Assembly (NCBI GenBank): GCA_903928685.1
Contig: CAIYRS010000115.1
Location: 57,623-121,622, forward strand
Source: an uncultured Methylococcaceae bacterium
GTDB taxonomy: Bacteria > Pseudomonadota > Gammaproteobacteria > Methylococcales > Methylomonadaceae
Reading direction: 5' to 3'
DNA: 64,000 nucleotides
In this document: piece by piece, positions 7,595 through 16,310 of the stretch
How the letters are laid out: every line of letters begins with the position of its first letter
How positions within the stretch are numbered: the stretch's first letter is position 1
Translations under genes and position numbers: made by a program
The notes under the pieces: model-generated
Database searches by the model: none
The model's input: only the letters and a program-made list of their open reading frames with translations
Told to the model about the DNA's origin: nothing

Positions 7595-9773
7595 TTTTAC
7601 CAAATCAACGACTGTCTCTTGTTTAGTGGCGGTCGGTTTAACGCTTTCCGGTTGTGAACTGATTGGCCCTAAACACAGCCAATTGTTGCCGTTAACACCT
7701 GTCAGTAAACAAACTGAGAAATCGGACGCCTTTAAGGATTTGCAAAATAAACCCCAAAGCCAAGAAAAACGCCCTAAAGCTGAGCTTTATCCGGGGGTTA
7801 ATCGCGTTGTTACGCCATCATCTAGCCAGCGCAAAGGCACAAAAAGCAGTTCTAAAGACCAATACACCTTCAATTTTGATGATGCTGATCTTGCCGAAGT
7901 CGCTAAAGTGATTTTGGGCGACACTCTTAAAATGAACTATGTGCTTAACCCGAAAGTGGCAGGCAAAGTCACTTTACAAACCACACAAGCACTCAGCTAC
8001 GAAGAGTTGTTACCTACCTTGGAAATGGTGTTGCGGATGAACAATGCCGCGTTGGTAAAAGATGGCAAGATTTATCACATAGAACCCGCAGCCGATGCCT
8101 TATACACCTCCGACGTTAACGGTACTGGCGGCGGCTACCAAACCCGCATCATCCCCATCGATAATGTCGCCGTACAAGATATTGTTGAAGTGCTAAAACC
8201 CTTGGTGCAAGAAAAAACCATACTCACCGTTGATCCGGCACGGAATATTTTGGTGGCTTCCGGTACGCCCGACGAAATGGATCGGGTGCTGGATATGATC
8301 GACACCTTTGACGTTGATATATTAAATGGACGCTCTTTCGGCCTGTTCCCATTAGTGCATTCCGAACCAGAAAATATCGTTGAAGAATTGGAAGGCATTT
8401 TTTCCGAGAAAAAAGACGATTCGGATTTTTTCCGTTTTATCCCGATAGAGCGCTTAAATTCGGTATTGGCGATAACTCACCAAGCCAAATATTTGCATGA
8501 TATTGAAAACTGGGTGTTCCGCTTAGATAAAACCAACACCGCATCCGGTGGCGGCGTAAATGTTTATAAAGTGCAACATGGCGATGCCGAAGAGTTGGCG
8601 AATACCTTAAACGATATTTTCACGGGTAGCAGCAGTAGCACCGATAAATCCGCCAAAGTGGCTGCGGGTAAAAAATCCTCAGAAATTGGTAATAAATCCG
8701 CCAGTGGCGATAACAAATCAACCAGCCAGCCAGCCGCTGGCGGCAGTAGTAGCAGTAAAAAATCCTCAGCCAGCAGCCGACGTTCCGGTTCAGGCGGTGG
8801 TAACACCAATGCCAAAGTTGCCAACGTTGATGAAGTCCGCATTATTTCCGACAAAGCCAATAACGCCTTAATTATTGTCGCCACCCCGCGAGAATATGAA
8901 GTGATCTTGCCAGTGATAAAACAACTGGATCTTTTGCCGCTGCAAGTGCTGATTGATGCCACCATCGTCTCCGTTGACCTAAAAGATGACTTGAAATACG
9001 GCATACAATGGAAGTTAACCCATGATGGCAGTCAGTTAAGCAGTGGCTTAGACTCGCCTTCCATCGGTGGTAGTTTGTCAGCCAGCACTGCCGCGTTTGC
9101 CACAGGTGGTTTGAGTGCTTTATATAATTCTGGAACAGTCAAAGCCTTGTTGGCATCGCAAGCCAGTAAAAACAATATCAACGTGATTTCATCGCCATCG
9201 TTAATGGTGTTGAACAACCAAGAAGCCACTATTGAAGTCGGTACGCAAATTCCGACGCTTTCCAGCACGTTATCGGGCGCAGGCATTACATCCAGCGGCA
9301 GCGGCAGCACAGGTTTAGTGACCAATAGCCAGATTCAATACCGCGATACCGGTGTCAAACTGGAAGTAACGCCACGGGTTAATGCCAATGGCATGGTGAT
9401 TATGGAAATTAAGCAAACCGTCAGTGATCCGGTGGAATCCACCATTGGTGTCACCTCATCGGCGGCAATCGCCAAAAAAGAAATTGAAAGTTCGGTGGCG
9501 GTACACGATGGCGAAACCATTGTTCTAGGCGGTTTAATCAAAGAAAACAACACCTACAACAAATCCGGCATTCCGCTATTGCACGAATTGCCTTGGGTTG
9601 GCCCGCTGTTTGGCAATACCACTAACAATAAAGACAAATCCGAATTGGTGGTGCTGATTACCCCACGCGTGGTGAAGAGCAAGCAAGATTCAAAAATGAT
9701 TTCGGAAGAGTTTAAACGTAAGTTGACGGGGATTTACCAGCAAGTGCCGGTATCGACTAAGACTTACCGATAG
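7587..9773 (+). CDS. gspD: Type II secretion outer-membrane secretin GspD
   Basis: This secretin forms the outer-membrane gated channel. It has 728 residues. The N-terminus ends in LSGC, a lipobox, so this secretin is probably lipidated, which may let it self-pilot. N0 domain: YTFNFDDADLAEVAKVIL. N1-N3 domains follow with FGLFPLVHSEPENIVEEL and KANNALIIVATPREYE. Between N2 and N3 is a long Ser/Lys/Gly-rich insert (about residues 345-410). The C-terminal secretin domain shows VLIDATIVSVDLKDDLKYG, SSPSLMVLNNQEATIEVG and IVLGGLIKENN, ending with LVVLITPRVVK. It overlaps the preceding gene by eight bases and is followed by a hairpin terminator. Confidence 0.96.
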   Translation: MNNFTKSTTVSCLVAVGLTLSGCELIGPKHSQLLPLTPVSKQTEKSDAFKDLQNKPQSQEKRPKAELYPGVNRVVTPSSSQRKGTKSSSKDQYTFNFDDADLAEVAKVILGDTLKMNYVLNPKVAGKVTLQTTQALSYEELLPTLEMVLRMNNAALVKDGKIYHIEPAADALYTSDVNGTGGGYQTRIIPIDNVAVQDIVEVLKPLVQEKTILTVDPARNILVASGTPDEMDRVLDMIDTFDVDILNGRSFGLFPLVHSEPENIVEELEGIFSEKKDDSDFFRFIPIERLNSVLAITHQAKYLHDIENWVFRLDKTNTASGGGVNVYKVQHGDAEELANTLNDIFTGSSSSTDKSAKVAAGKKSSEIGNKSASGDNKSTSQPAAGGSSSSKKSSASSRRSGSGGGNTNAKVANVDEVRIISDKANNALIIVATPREYEVILPVIKQLDLLPLQVLIDATIVSVDLKDDLKYGIQWKLTHDGSQLSSGLDSPSIGGSLSASTAAFATGGLSALYNSGTVKALLASQASKNNINVISSPSLMVLNNQEATIEVGTQIPTLSSTLSGAGITSSGSGSTGLVTNSQIQYRDTGVKLEVTPRVNANGMVIMEIKQTVSDPVESTIGVTSSAAIAKKEIESSVAVHDGETIVLGGLIKENNTYNKSGIPLLHELPWVGPLFGNTTNNKDKSELVVLITPRVVKSKQDSKMISEEFKRKLTGIYQQVPVSTKTYR

Positions 9774-9848
9774 TTGGGGATAGTTAACGCTTTCGGCAGT
9801 AATCCGGAGCGTTTGGGGCAGGGCAGTAACGGGGGATTTATAGCAAGG

Positions 9849-9891
9849 TTTGGATGCGTTGAAGATATTAATAGCAACGCATCCAAGTTTT
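9849..9891. terminator. Hairpin terminator between gspD and rpiA
   Basis: A perfect 12-bp inverted repeat TTGGATGCGTTG / CAACGCATCCAA (9850-9861 and 9875-9886) with a 13-base loop is followed by GTTTTG. It lies between the convergent genes gspD (+) and rpiA (-), so it could terminate both. The U-run is short, so termination strength is uncertain. Confidence 0.6.
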
Positions 9892-9908
9892 GACAGCGAT
9901 ATAACGTA

Positions 9909-10562
9909 TTAGAAAGTAACGATTTCTTCGCCTCTGCTGACCAACACCACATCCGCAGGACGGGCAGAAAACAGGCCTACGCAAACCACGCCAGTAATAT
10001 TGTTGATGATTGCTTCCAATTTAGTTGGCTCAAGAATATTCAGGTTATGGACGTCAATAATGTGGTTGTGGTTGTCGGTTACGCAGTTTTCGCGCCAAAC
10101 GGGTTGACCGCCCAACTTAACGATTTCTCTCGCCACATAGCTTCTTGCCATTGGGATAACTTCAATCGGTAATGGGAATGCGCCCAACACGTCTACACAT
10201 TTTGAACCATCAGCGATACAGATAAATTTATCGCTAGCAGCAGCAATAATTTTTTCCCGCGTTAATGCCGCTCCGCCGCCTTTAATCAATTGTTTGTTTG
10301 GATTGATTTCATCAGCGCCATCAACATACACTTCCAATGTACCAACCGCATTTAAATCCAATACTGGAATGCCGATTTTTCTGAGCAACTCAGAGCTGGC
10401 TTCAGAGCTAGAAACCGCGCCTTCAATATCGGCCTTAAAATCACCCAGCAATTCAATAAAATGGCGGGTAGTTGAACCAGTGCCTATGCCAATAATACCG
10501 ACGCCTTTAACATAAGGAATGGCAGCTTCCGCCACTTTGCGTTTCAATTCATCTTGTGTCAT
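9909..10562 (-). CDS. rpiA: Ribose-5-phosphate isomerase A
   Basis: This enzyme interconverts ribose 5-phosphate and ribulose 5-phosphate. In a ribulose-monophosphate methylotroph it is also part of formaldehyde-acceptor regeneration. It has 217 residues, normal for RpiA. Motifs: the phosphate-binding IGIGTGSTT, the catalytic block [23 protein letters not shown] and the C-terminal [16 protein letters not shown]. It is divergent from ilvA with a short intergenic region and convergent with gspD. Confidence 0.97.
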   Translation of the reverse strand: MTQDELKRKVAEAAIPYVKGVGIIGIGTGSTTRHFIELLGDFKADIEGAVSSSEASSELLRKIGIPVLDLNAVGTLEVYVDGADEINPNKQLIKGGGAALTREKIIAAASDKFICIADGSKCVDVLGAFPLPIEVIPMARSYVAREIVKLGGQPVWRENCVTDNHNHIIDVHNLNILEPTKLEAIINNITGVVCVGLFSARPADVVLVSRGEEIVTF

Positions 10563-10644
10563 TTAATTACCCTGTCCGTTGATTAATAAAAGGTGTGCGA
10601 TAATAACCCAGAAACTCACAATCTTCAGCCGATTTTTACTTAAA

Positions 10645-12168
10645 GTGCCGCAAAAATACCTCGAAAAAATACTTCGCGCCAAAGTTTACGATGTCGCCAC
10701 AGAAAGCCCTTTGGACTTCGCCCGCTCCCTTTCCGAACGCCTGCAAAACCGCGTGTTGTTAAAACGCGAAGACTTGCAATCGGTGTTTTCGTTTAAGCTG
10801 CGTGGTGCCTATAACAAAATGTCCTTGTTGGATGATAGCGCCAAAAGCCTTGGCGTTATTGCCGCATCGGCAGGCAACCATGCCCAAGGTGTCGCCTTGG
10901 CAGCCAACCGCTTAGGCATTAATGCCTTAATCGTTATGCCCACCACCACGCCGGAGATTAAAATCAAATCGGTTAAGGCGATGGGCGCAGAGATTATTTT
11001 GTTCGGCGATTCTTACAGCGAATCTTACGTCCATGCCCATGAAGTCGCCCAGCAGACCGGGCGGGTATTTGTCCATCCCTATGATGATCCCGACGTCATC
11101 GCCGGGCAGGGAACAGTAGCGATGGAAATCCTGCGCCAACAAACTGGTGACTTACACGCCATTTTTGTTCCCGTTGGCGGGGGTGGCTTGATTGCAGGTA
11201 TTGCCGTGTATGCCAAATTCGTCCGCCCAGACATCAAAATTATTGGTGTTGAACCTGATGATGCCGATTGCTTAAACCAAGCCTTAATCGCCAATGAGCG
11301 GGTGGTTTTGGCGCAAGTCGGCCTATTTGCCGACGGCGTGGCGGTTAAACAAGTTGGCGAAGAACCGTTCCGTTTGGCGAAGTTGTATGTGGACGAAGTG
11401 ATTACCGTCAACACCGATGAAATCTGCGCCGCCATTAAAGATATTTTTGACGATACCCGCTCAATTACCGAACCCGCTGGCGCATTAGCGGTTGCAGGCT
11501 TAAAGAAATATGTCGAACGCGAACAAGTCACCGGGCAAACCTTGGTGGCGATAGACAGCGGTGCCAATATTAATTTTGACCGACTACGCTATGTGGCGGA
11601 ACGCGCCCAAGTCGGCGAGCATCGGGAAATTTTATTGGCGGTCAGCATTCCTGAAATTCCCGGCAGTTTCCATCAATTTTGCCAATTGTTAGGCGGTCGC
11701 AGTATCACCGAATTTAATTACCGCTATTTTGATGCCGCGCAAGCGCAAGTGTTTGTCGGTATTTCCAGCAGTGGTTTGGAAGCCGATAAAGCCACGGTAA
11801 TCGGGCATTTGCAGCAACAAGGTTTTACCGTTACCGATATGACCACCAATAATTTGGCGAAAGAACATATGCGCTATATGGTCGGCGGTCATGCCCCTTG
11901 TGAATTGGCTGAAGTGGTCTACAGCATTGAGTTTCCGGAGCGCCCCGGCGCGTTATTGAAATTCCTCACCGAACTGGGCGGACGCTGGAATATCAGCCTG
12001 TTCCATTACCGCAACCACGGCGCGGCCTTCGGCAAAGTGTTGATCGGCCTGCAAATACCGGAAAACCAACGGCAGGCGTTTATCGCGTGTTTGGAAAGCT
12101 TAGGCTTTGCTTATCAGCAAGAAACCGATAATCCAGCGTATCGGTTGTTTTCTGGTGGGATGCGGTAA
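10645..12168 (+). CDS. ilvA: Threonine ammonia-lyase, biosynthetic (IlvA)
   Basis: This PLP enzyme converts threonine to 2-oxobutanoate, the first step of isoleucine synthesis. The catalytic lysine is in VFSFKLRGAYNK (K51 from this start), with the PLP phosphate loop PVGGGGLIAG. Two C-terminal ACT-like regulatory domains (about residues 320-505; IPEIPGSFHQFCQLLGG and FPERPGALLKFL) mark the isoleucine-feedback-regulated long form. I chose the GTG at 10645 because homology-like sequence begins there (PQKYLEKILRAKVYDV). The ATG at 10579 would add 22 unrelated residues and leave only 16 bases to the divergent rpiA for both promoters. About 507 residues, close to E. coli IlvA (514). Confidence 0.95.
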   Translation: MPQKYLEKILRAKVYDVATESPLDFARSLSERLQNRVLLKREDLQSVFSFKLRGAYNKMSLLDDSAKSLGVIAASAGNHAQGVALAANRLGINALIVMPTTTPEIKIKSVKAMGAEIILFGDSYSESYVHAHEVAQQTGRVFVHPYDDPDVIAGQGTVAMEILRQQTGDLHAIFVPVGGGGLIAGIAVYAKFVRPDIKIIGVEPDDADCLNQALIANERVVLAQVGLFADGVAVKQVGEEPFRLAKLYVDEVITVNTDEICAAIKDIFDDTRSITEPAGALAVAGLKKYVEREQVTGQTLVAIDSGANINFDRLRYVAERAQVGEHREILLAVSIPEIPGSFHQFCQLLGGRSITEFNYRYFDAAQAQVFVGISSSGLEADKATVIGHLQQQGFTVTDMTTNNLAKEHMRYMVGGHAPCELAEVVYSIEFPERPGALLKFLTELGGRWNISLFHYRNHGAAFGKVLIGLQIPENQRQAFIACLESLGFAYQQETDNPAYRLFSGGMR

Positions 12169-12175
12169 ATAATTT

Positions 12176-12205
12176 TAGGAGTCCAAAACATGTTTTGGAC
12201 TCTTA
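12176..12205. repeat. Palindromic element, copy 1 (possible terminator of ilvA)
   Basis: GAGTCCAAAA and TTTTGGACTC flank a self-complementary CATG, giving a perfect 24-base palindrome (12179-12202) that extends by weak pairing to 12176-12205. Nearly the same hairpin lies at 21500-21531. No U-run follows on +, so it is either an imperfect terminator or a small repeated palindrome of REP type. It is just downstream of ilvA. Confidence 0.7.
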
Positions 12206-12244
12206 ATGTGATAGTGGATGAGCCCGGTAACATCAGGTTTTAAG

Positions 12245-12703
12245 CTATTCCAACGCCAAGATAAATTCCCATTCCGCTTTGCTGATTGGCATAATCGATA
12301 AACGGTTGCCGGGCCGTAGCAAGGCCAAATCGGCTAACTGGGTTTGTGCTTTGAGTTCTTTTAAGCTGATGGTGCGCGATAGGGTTTTTACATATTTCAC
12401 GTCAACCATGATCCAGCGCGGTTTTGCGGGGTCGCTTTTCGGGTCGTAGTGTTTGTCGTCGGGGTCGAAGGCGGTAAAGTCGGGATAACCTTCTTTGGCG
12501 ATTTCCATAATGCCGACAATGCCGGGTTCGGCGCAGTTGGAGTGGTAAAAAAATACCTGATCGCCAAGCTTCATGTCATCACGCATCATATTCCGCGCTT
12601 GGTAATTACGGACACCGTCCCAGTGTTCGGTTTGCAGCGGCCTGTTGATTAGGTCATTTATGCCGAAAGTGTCCGGTTCGGATTTCATTAGCCAGTAGTT
12701 CAT
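12245..12703 (-). CDS. EVE domain-containing protein (thymocyte nuclear protein 1-like)
   Basis: This 152-residue single-domain EVE (PUA-like fold) protein starts MNYWLMKSEPDTFG and continues with WDGVRNYQARNMMRDDMKLGDQVFFYHSN, the diagnostic EVE core. EVE domains bind modified nucleobases in DNA or RNA, and the aromatic cage residues (W, Y, F around WDGVRNYQ and FFYHS) are present. The target is unknown. It stands alone on -, divergent from the small DUF2897-like gene (start codons 15 bases apart) and convergent with ilvA. Confidence 0.93.
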   Translation of the reverse strand: MNYWLMKSEPDTFGINDLINRPLQTEHWDGVRNYQARNMMRDDMKLGDQVFFYHSNCAEPGIVGIMEIAKEGYPDFTAFDPDDKHYDPKSDPAKPRWIMVDVKYVKTLSRTISLKELKAQTQLADLALLRPGNRLSIMPISKAEWEFILALE

Positions 12704-12718
12704 GGTATCGGGGTGTTT

Positions 12719-12856
12719 ATGTGGGTTGTGATATTTATTGTCGCGTTGTTGGTAGTATTGGGCAATGCGTTACTGCTGTTACGTTCAGCCAAAGCACCGA
12801 AAATCCCGGAAGGTGTCAAACCCAAACCGTACGATGACGATGCCAGTGGTTGGTAA
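12719..12856 (+). CDS. Small DUF2897-like single-span membrane protein (45 residues)
   Basis: A short reading frame starts at ATG 12719 and stops at TAA 12854-12856. The N-terminus is one hydrophobic span (WVVIFIVALLVVLGNALLLL), followed by a basic then acidic tail (RSAKAPKIPEG, KPYDDDASGW). The layout of a span ending in GNxLLL, a short Lys/Pro linker and a terminal acidic Asp-Asp tail matches my memory of the gammaproteobacterial DUF2897 family, whose function is unknown. It fits snugly between the EVE gene (divergent) and the oxidoreductase gene (convergent, three bases away), which supports it being real. Confidence 0.65.
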   Translation: MWVVIFIVALLVVLGNALLLLRSAKAPKIPEGVKPKPYDDDASGW

Positions 12857-12859
12857 TTT

Positions 12860-13852
12860 TTAGATAGACAAGACAATTTTACCCACGGTATGGCCTTCTT
12901 CAATTAAGGCATGTGCTTGTGCGGCTTGTGCCAAAGGCAATATTTGGCTGATTTCTACGTTTAACAGGCCTTCATCGATGTAATTGGTGCAGTGTTGCAA
13001 GATTTGTACATGCTTGTCGCGGGCTTCGGGCAAATCTTTTAACATCGGTGTCAACATTAGCTCAAAACCAATCAGCAAGTTGCGTAAGCGTGCCAAGGCT
13101 AGGTTTTGTTCGCCGGGATCAAGTAAGGTTATCAGGCGACCAAAATAGGCGGTAGCGGTGATGCTGTCGCTAAATACCGCCGGGCTGACGGTATCGAATA
13201 CCACATCCGCACCTTTGCCATCGGTCAGACGATTGACGGCATCAACAAAATTTTCTTCGGTATAAATAATGGTTTCATCCGCGCCCCAATTTTTTGCCAA
13301 TTGGGCTTTTTCGGCGGAGCTTACGGTGGTGATTACCCGCGCTTTTTTGATTTTCGCCAGTTGTATCGCTACATGGCCTACGCCGCCTGCACCCGCGTGG
13401 ATTAATACGGTTTGTCCGGCTTGCAATCCACCACGATCAAACAATGCACCCCAAGCAGTAATCAGCACCAAGGGCAGGGCGGCGGCTTGGCTGTAGCTGA
13501 GTTTATAGGGCATGAGGCTAGCCCAGCGCTGGTCTAATACCGTGTATTCGGCGTAGTTGCCTTGTTCTCGGCCTAAGCCGCCATGACAAAACCAAACTTT
13601 ATCGCCGACAAAAAACTCGGTGACTTCCTCGCCGATTGCGACGATTTCCCCGGCGCCATCACAGCCTAATACCGCTGGCAAAGGCAGATCGTACAATAAG
13701 CCGTTGTGGCGGACTTTGGTATCCACGGGGTTGACGCCTGCCGCATGGAGTTTGACTTTAATCTCAGTAGGCAGCTGAATTTGAGGTTCGTCAATGTCTT
13801 GTAGGCTTAAAACCTCAGGCGTACCAATAGCGGTCATCAGTATGGCTTTCAT
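12860..13852 (-). CDS. Zinc-independent medium-chain dehydrogenase/quinone oxidoreductase family protein
   Basis: This is a member of the MDR superfamily (NADPH:quinone reductase / synaptic vesicle VAT-1 / zinc-type alcohol dehydrogenase-like branch). The start MKAILMTAIGTPEVL at 13852 has GGAG eight bases upstream; an in-frame upstream ATG (13897) only adds unrelated residues. Family features are AAGVNPVDTKVR, VLGCDGAGEIVAIG and AALPLVLITAW, the Rossmann loop HAGAGGVGHVAIQLAK, and the C-terminal LIEEGHTVGKIVLSI. The cysteines needed for structural zinc are missing. It has 330 residues. The substrate cannot be told from sequence. Confidence 0.9.
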   Translation of the reverse strand: MKAILMTAIGTPEVLSLQDIDEPQIQLPTEIKVKLHAAGVNPVDTKVRHNGLLYDLPLPAVLGCDGAGEIVAIGEEVTEFFVGDKVWFCHGGLGREQGNYAEYTVLDQRWASLMPYKLSYSQAAALPLVLITAWGALFDRGGLQAGQTVLIHAGAGGVGHVAIQLAKIKKARVITTVSSAEKAQLAKNWGADETIIYTEENFVDAVNRLTDGKGADVVFDTVSPAVFSDSITATAYFGRLITLLDPGEQNLALARLRNLLIGFELMLTPMLKDLPEARDKHVQILQHCTNYIDEGLLNVEISQILPLAQAAQAHALIEEGHTVGKIVLSI

Positions 13853-13999
13853 AGAAACTCCGTTGGGGGTGGGCGAGAATTTTTGATAATCCACCAATCA
13901 TAGGTGAACGCTGGCGTTGTATGTACGGGTGAATTACAGGAATAGTTCAATCGGTCACATTTTTAGTTTTTGTGGCGCGGTCATTTTGATTGCAACCGG

Positions 14000-14067
14000 G
14001 CGGGCAGGATGCCCGCGCTCCTTCGATTCCGACGAAATTTTCGTGCCCTTTCGTGCCTTTCGTGGAC
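14000..14067. repeat. GC hairpin plus three TTTCGTG repeats between oxidoreductase and nspC
   Basis: The hairpin GCGGGCA-GGA-TGCCCGC lies at 14000-14016. It is followed by three near-identical 9-10-base units, TTTCGTGCCC, TTTCGTGCC and TTTCGTGGAC, at 14039-14067, ending next to the nspC stop codon. Such sequences look like intergenic repeats. The hairpin might also end nspC transcription, though no U-run follows. Confidence 0.5.
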
Positions 14068-14069
14068 AA

Positions 14070-15209
14070 CTAGCTATCCGCCAACCACTGTTGGCGATAA
14101 TCTTCATAGGCATAGTGTTTGGCTTGTCGCCATTGCCCATCGCGGTGTAGGTAAATATCTGGCAGGTTATAGCCGTTAAAGCGGCTGGCTTTTATCAGGC
14201 TGTACGCGCCCAAATCTTTAAAAACCACTTGCTCGCCGATTGCCAATGGCTGTTTAAATCGGTATTCGCCAAACAAATCGCCCGCTAAACAGGTGCTGCC
14301 TGCCAGTATGGCTGAATAGTCGCCATTGGCTTGCTGTTCGTGCAATTCGGCTTGGAATTGGTATTCAAACACTTCGGGATGATGGTTGACCGAGGTATCC
14401 AGTACGGCGATGGTTTTTCCGTCGCTGACGAATTGGTCGATAACTGTTGCCAGTAAATAACCCGATCGACCTACTACGGCTTTACCCGGCTCTATGTAGA
14501 CGTTCAATCCGTATTTGTCGGTCAGGCGTTTGACCAAATCAATAAAAGGCTGCTGGTTGTTGATTTCGTTAAATAAATAACCGCCACCTAAATTTAGCCA
14601 CTCCAAATTAGCGAACTGCTCCCGTAAAAACAATTCAATTTTTTCCACGGTTTTGATTAAGGGCGTGTAATCAGTACCGGAAAAATTATTGTGGACATGT
14701 AGGCCGCGTAGCTTAGGCAAATGCTCGGATTGCCATAATAAATCAATATCTGTCCCCAATTTGGAATGTTGGCGACACGGGTTGTAGCGGTCATCGGCGA
14801 CAAACGACAATTTAGGATTAACGCGCAAGCCGACTGAGCAATCCGTGGCTTCAGAAAAACGCTGGTATTGGTGCAGGGAATTGAAGCTGATGTGGCTACA
14901 GTATTGCGATAATTTCGCTAATTCATCAGGCCGAATACCGGGGGTAGTCAAATGCACTGAGCCAGAACCCGCGAGGATTTCAGACGCCAAGCGGGCTTCA
15001 AATAAAGAACTCACCGAAAAACCATCAACATAAGGTTTGGCTAAGGCCAAAACAGCGGTAAACGGCAAGGATTTTATAGAATATAACAGCTTGCAACCGC
15101 TTTTTTGGCGTAATTCCGCTAAAGATTCTAATGAGGCAAGAATTTCGTTTTCATCCAACACCAAGGCAGGTGTGGATAAACGCTGGGATTTTAAGGTTTG
15201 TATATCCAA
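14070..15209 (-). CDS. nspC: Carboxynorspermidine (carboxyspermidine) decarboxylase
   Basis: This is an alanine-racemase-fold PLP decarboxylase that makes norspermidine or spermidine from the carboxy precursor. PLP lysine K46 is in LLYSIKSLPF. Other family features are GFSVSSLFEARLA, GLHVHNNFSGTDYTPL, WLNLGGGYLF, the IEPGKAVV phosphate loop, and STCLAGDLFGEY holding the catalytic Cys/Asp region at the dimer interface. It has 379 residues. The frame opens with TTG (15209), with no in-frame ATG upstream before a stop and no good ribosome-binding site, so the start is uncertain. The partner dehydrogenase is not adjacent. Spermidine rather than norspermidine is the more common product outside Vibrio. 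Confidence 0.93.
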   Translation of the reverse strand: MDIQTLKSQRLSTPALVLDENEILASLESLAELRQKSGCKLLYSIKSLPFTAVLALAKPYVDGFSVSSLFEARLASEILAGSGSVHLTTPGIRPDELAKLSQYCSHISFNSLHQYQRFSEATDCSVGLRVNPKLSFVADDRYNPCRQHSKLGTDIDLLWQSEHLPKLRGLHVHNNFSGTDYTPLIKTVEKIELFLREQFANLEWLNLGGGYLFNEINNQQPFIDLVKRLTDKYGLNVYIEPGKAVVGRSGYLLATVIDQFVSDGKTIAVLDTSVNHHPEVFEYQFQAELHEQQANGDYSAILAGSTCLAGDLFGEYRFKQPLAIGEQVVFKDLGAYSLIKASRFNGYNLPDIYLHRDGQWRQAKHYAYEDYRQQWLADS

Positions 15210-15259
15210 GGAGGGCGTAACTCGGTAAAGAAAGCTGTTCGGGCAATGTTAAAGGAATT

Positions 15260-15316
15260 AGGTGCAAGGCGAAAGGCGAATGGGGGATTTTGCTTTTCGT
15301 CTTGCGCCTTGTGCCT
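15260..15316. repeat. Long imperfect hairpin in the nspC-mtdB intergenic region
   Basis: AGGTGCAAGGCGAAAGGCGAA (15260-15280, split here as AGGTGCAAGG and CGAAAGGCGAA) pairs imperfectly with TTTTCGTCTTGCGCCTTGTGCC ending at 15316 (TTTTCGTCTTG and CGCCTTGTGCC). It sits upstream of the likely mtdB promoter and downstream of the nspC start on the other strand. It may be a dispersed repeat or a transcription barrier. No second copy was found in the window. Confidence 0.45.
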
Positions 15317-15324
15317 ATATGACG

Positions 15325-15354
15325 TTGTTCTTATCGCGTTATTTCTTTTATACT
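15325..15354 (+). promoter_or_regulatory. Likely sigma-70 promoter of the mtdB pair
   Basis: TTGTTC (15325-15330) and TATACT (15349-15354) are 18 bases apart and lie about 30 bases before the ATG at 15383. A strong AAGGAG ribosome-binding site is at 15372-15377. The -10 is a good match and the -35 is partial. Confidence 0.5.
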
Positions 15355-15382
15355 TGCCCGATAACATTAATAAGGAGCAAAC

Positions 15383-16294
15383 ATGGAAAAGCCATTTATT
15401 TTACACATGCTGACTACAGCAAAAAACTTAAGCCCATTTGATGTCAACATGGCCTTGGACGCGGGTTGGTTGACGGCATTACCGTACATCAACGTTGAAG
15501 CCAGCGAAGTGCAAGGTTTGGTGCAAGATGCCATTTTCTCGCGCAGCACCAAAAACCTGAAACGCACCGGGATTTTTATCGGTGGACGCGATACCAAACA
15601 AGCGATGGATATGCTGAAAACCGCCAAGCATTCTATGGTGCCGCCTTTTGAAGTTTCTGTGTTTGCTGATCCTAGTGGTGCATTTACTACCGCAGCTGGC
15701 ATGGTTGCTGCTGTAGAGCGTGAGTTACTGACTAAATTCAACACGACTTTAGAAGGCAAAAATATTTTGGCTTTGGGTGGTACTGGCCCAGTCGGTCAAG
15801 CGGCAGCGGTTATCGCCGCGCAAGCTGGCGCAAATGTCATGATTATTGGCAGACAGTTAGAAAAAGCCCAAGCAATTGCTGATTTGTGCAGCAATGAATT
15901 TGGCGATGGCAAAATTACCGTCACTGCTGGCGCGGATGCTGATAAAGCCGAATACATTAAAACTGCTGATGTGGTGTTTGCCACAGGCGCAGCAGGTATC
16001 GAATTATTGAGTGCCGAATTGATTGCATCTGCCCCACAACTGAAAGTTGCCGCCGACGTGAATGCCGTGCCACCAGCGGGTATTGCTGGTGTTGATGCGT
16101 TCCATAATGGTACGCCGATTGCAGGTTCAATCAGTGGCGCTGTCGGTATTGGTGCATTGGCGATTGGTAATGTCAAATATCAAGCACAAAACAGCTTATT
16201 GAAAAAAATGTTGAATACCGAAAAACCGGTTTATCTTCATTTTGAACACGCATTTGAAGTAGCCAGAGATTACTTGAAAGCCAACGCTTCTTAA
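15383..16294 (+). CDS. mtdB: NAD(P)-dependent methylene-tetrahydromethanopterin dehydrogenase, MtdB type (first paralogue)
   Basis: The enzyme oxidises methylene-H4MPT to methenyl-H4MPT in the cytoplasmic formaldehyde-oxidation pathway of methylotrophs. It has 303 residues, near Methylobacterium MtdB (297). Family features: ILHMLT, SPFDVNMALDAG, QDAIFSRS, RTGIFIGGRD, VSVFADPSGAFTTAA, the Rossmann loop LALGGTGPVGQAAAV, AADVNAVPPAGIAG and AIGNVKYQ. The start has an excellent AAGGAG site. A second copy follows 16 bases later, so the two are co-transcribed. It differs clearly from the MtdA gene at 24254-25111, which has the LLFQFDTD start. Confidence 0.92.
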   Translation: MEKPFILHMLTTAKNLSPFDVNMALDAGWLTALPYINVEASEVQGLVQDAIFSRSTKNLKRTGIFIGGRDTKQAMDMLKTAKHSMVPPFEVSVFADPSGAFTTAAGMVAAVERELLTKFNTTLEGKNILALGGTGPVGQAAAVIAAQAGANVMIIGRQLEKAQAIADLCSNEFGDGKITVTAGADADKAEYIKTADVVFATGAAGIELLSAELIASAPQLKVAADVNAVPPAGIAGVDAFHNGTPIAGSISGAVGIGALAIGNVKYQAQNSLLKKMLNTEKPVYLHFEHAFEVARDYLKANAS

Positions 16295-16310
16295 CCAACC
16301 TGAGGTTCCG

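Noticed and set aside
8564..9004. 146-codon ORF antisense to gspD
   Set aside because: Shadow of the secretin's biased codons; low-complexity product (Leu/Ser runs) opposite the Ser-rich insert.
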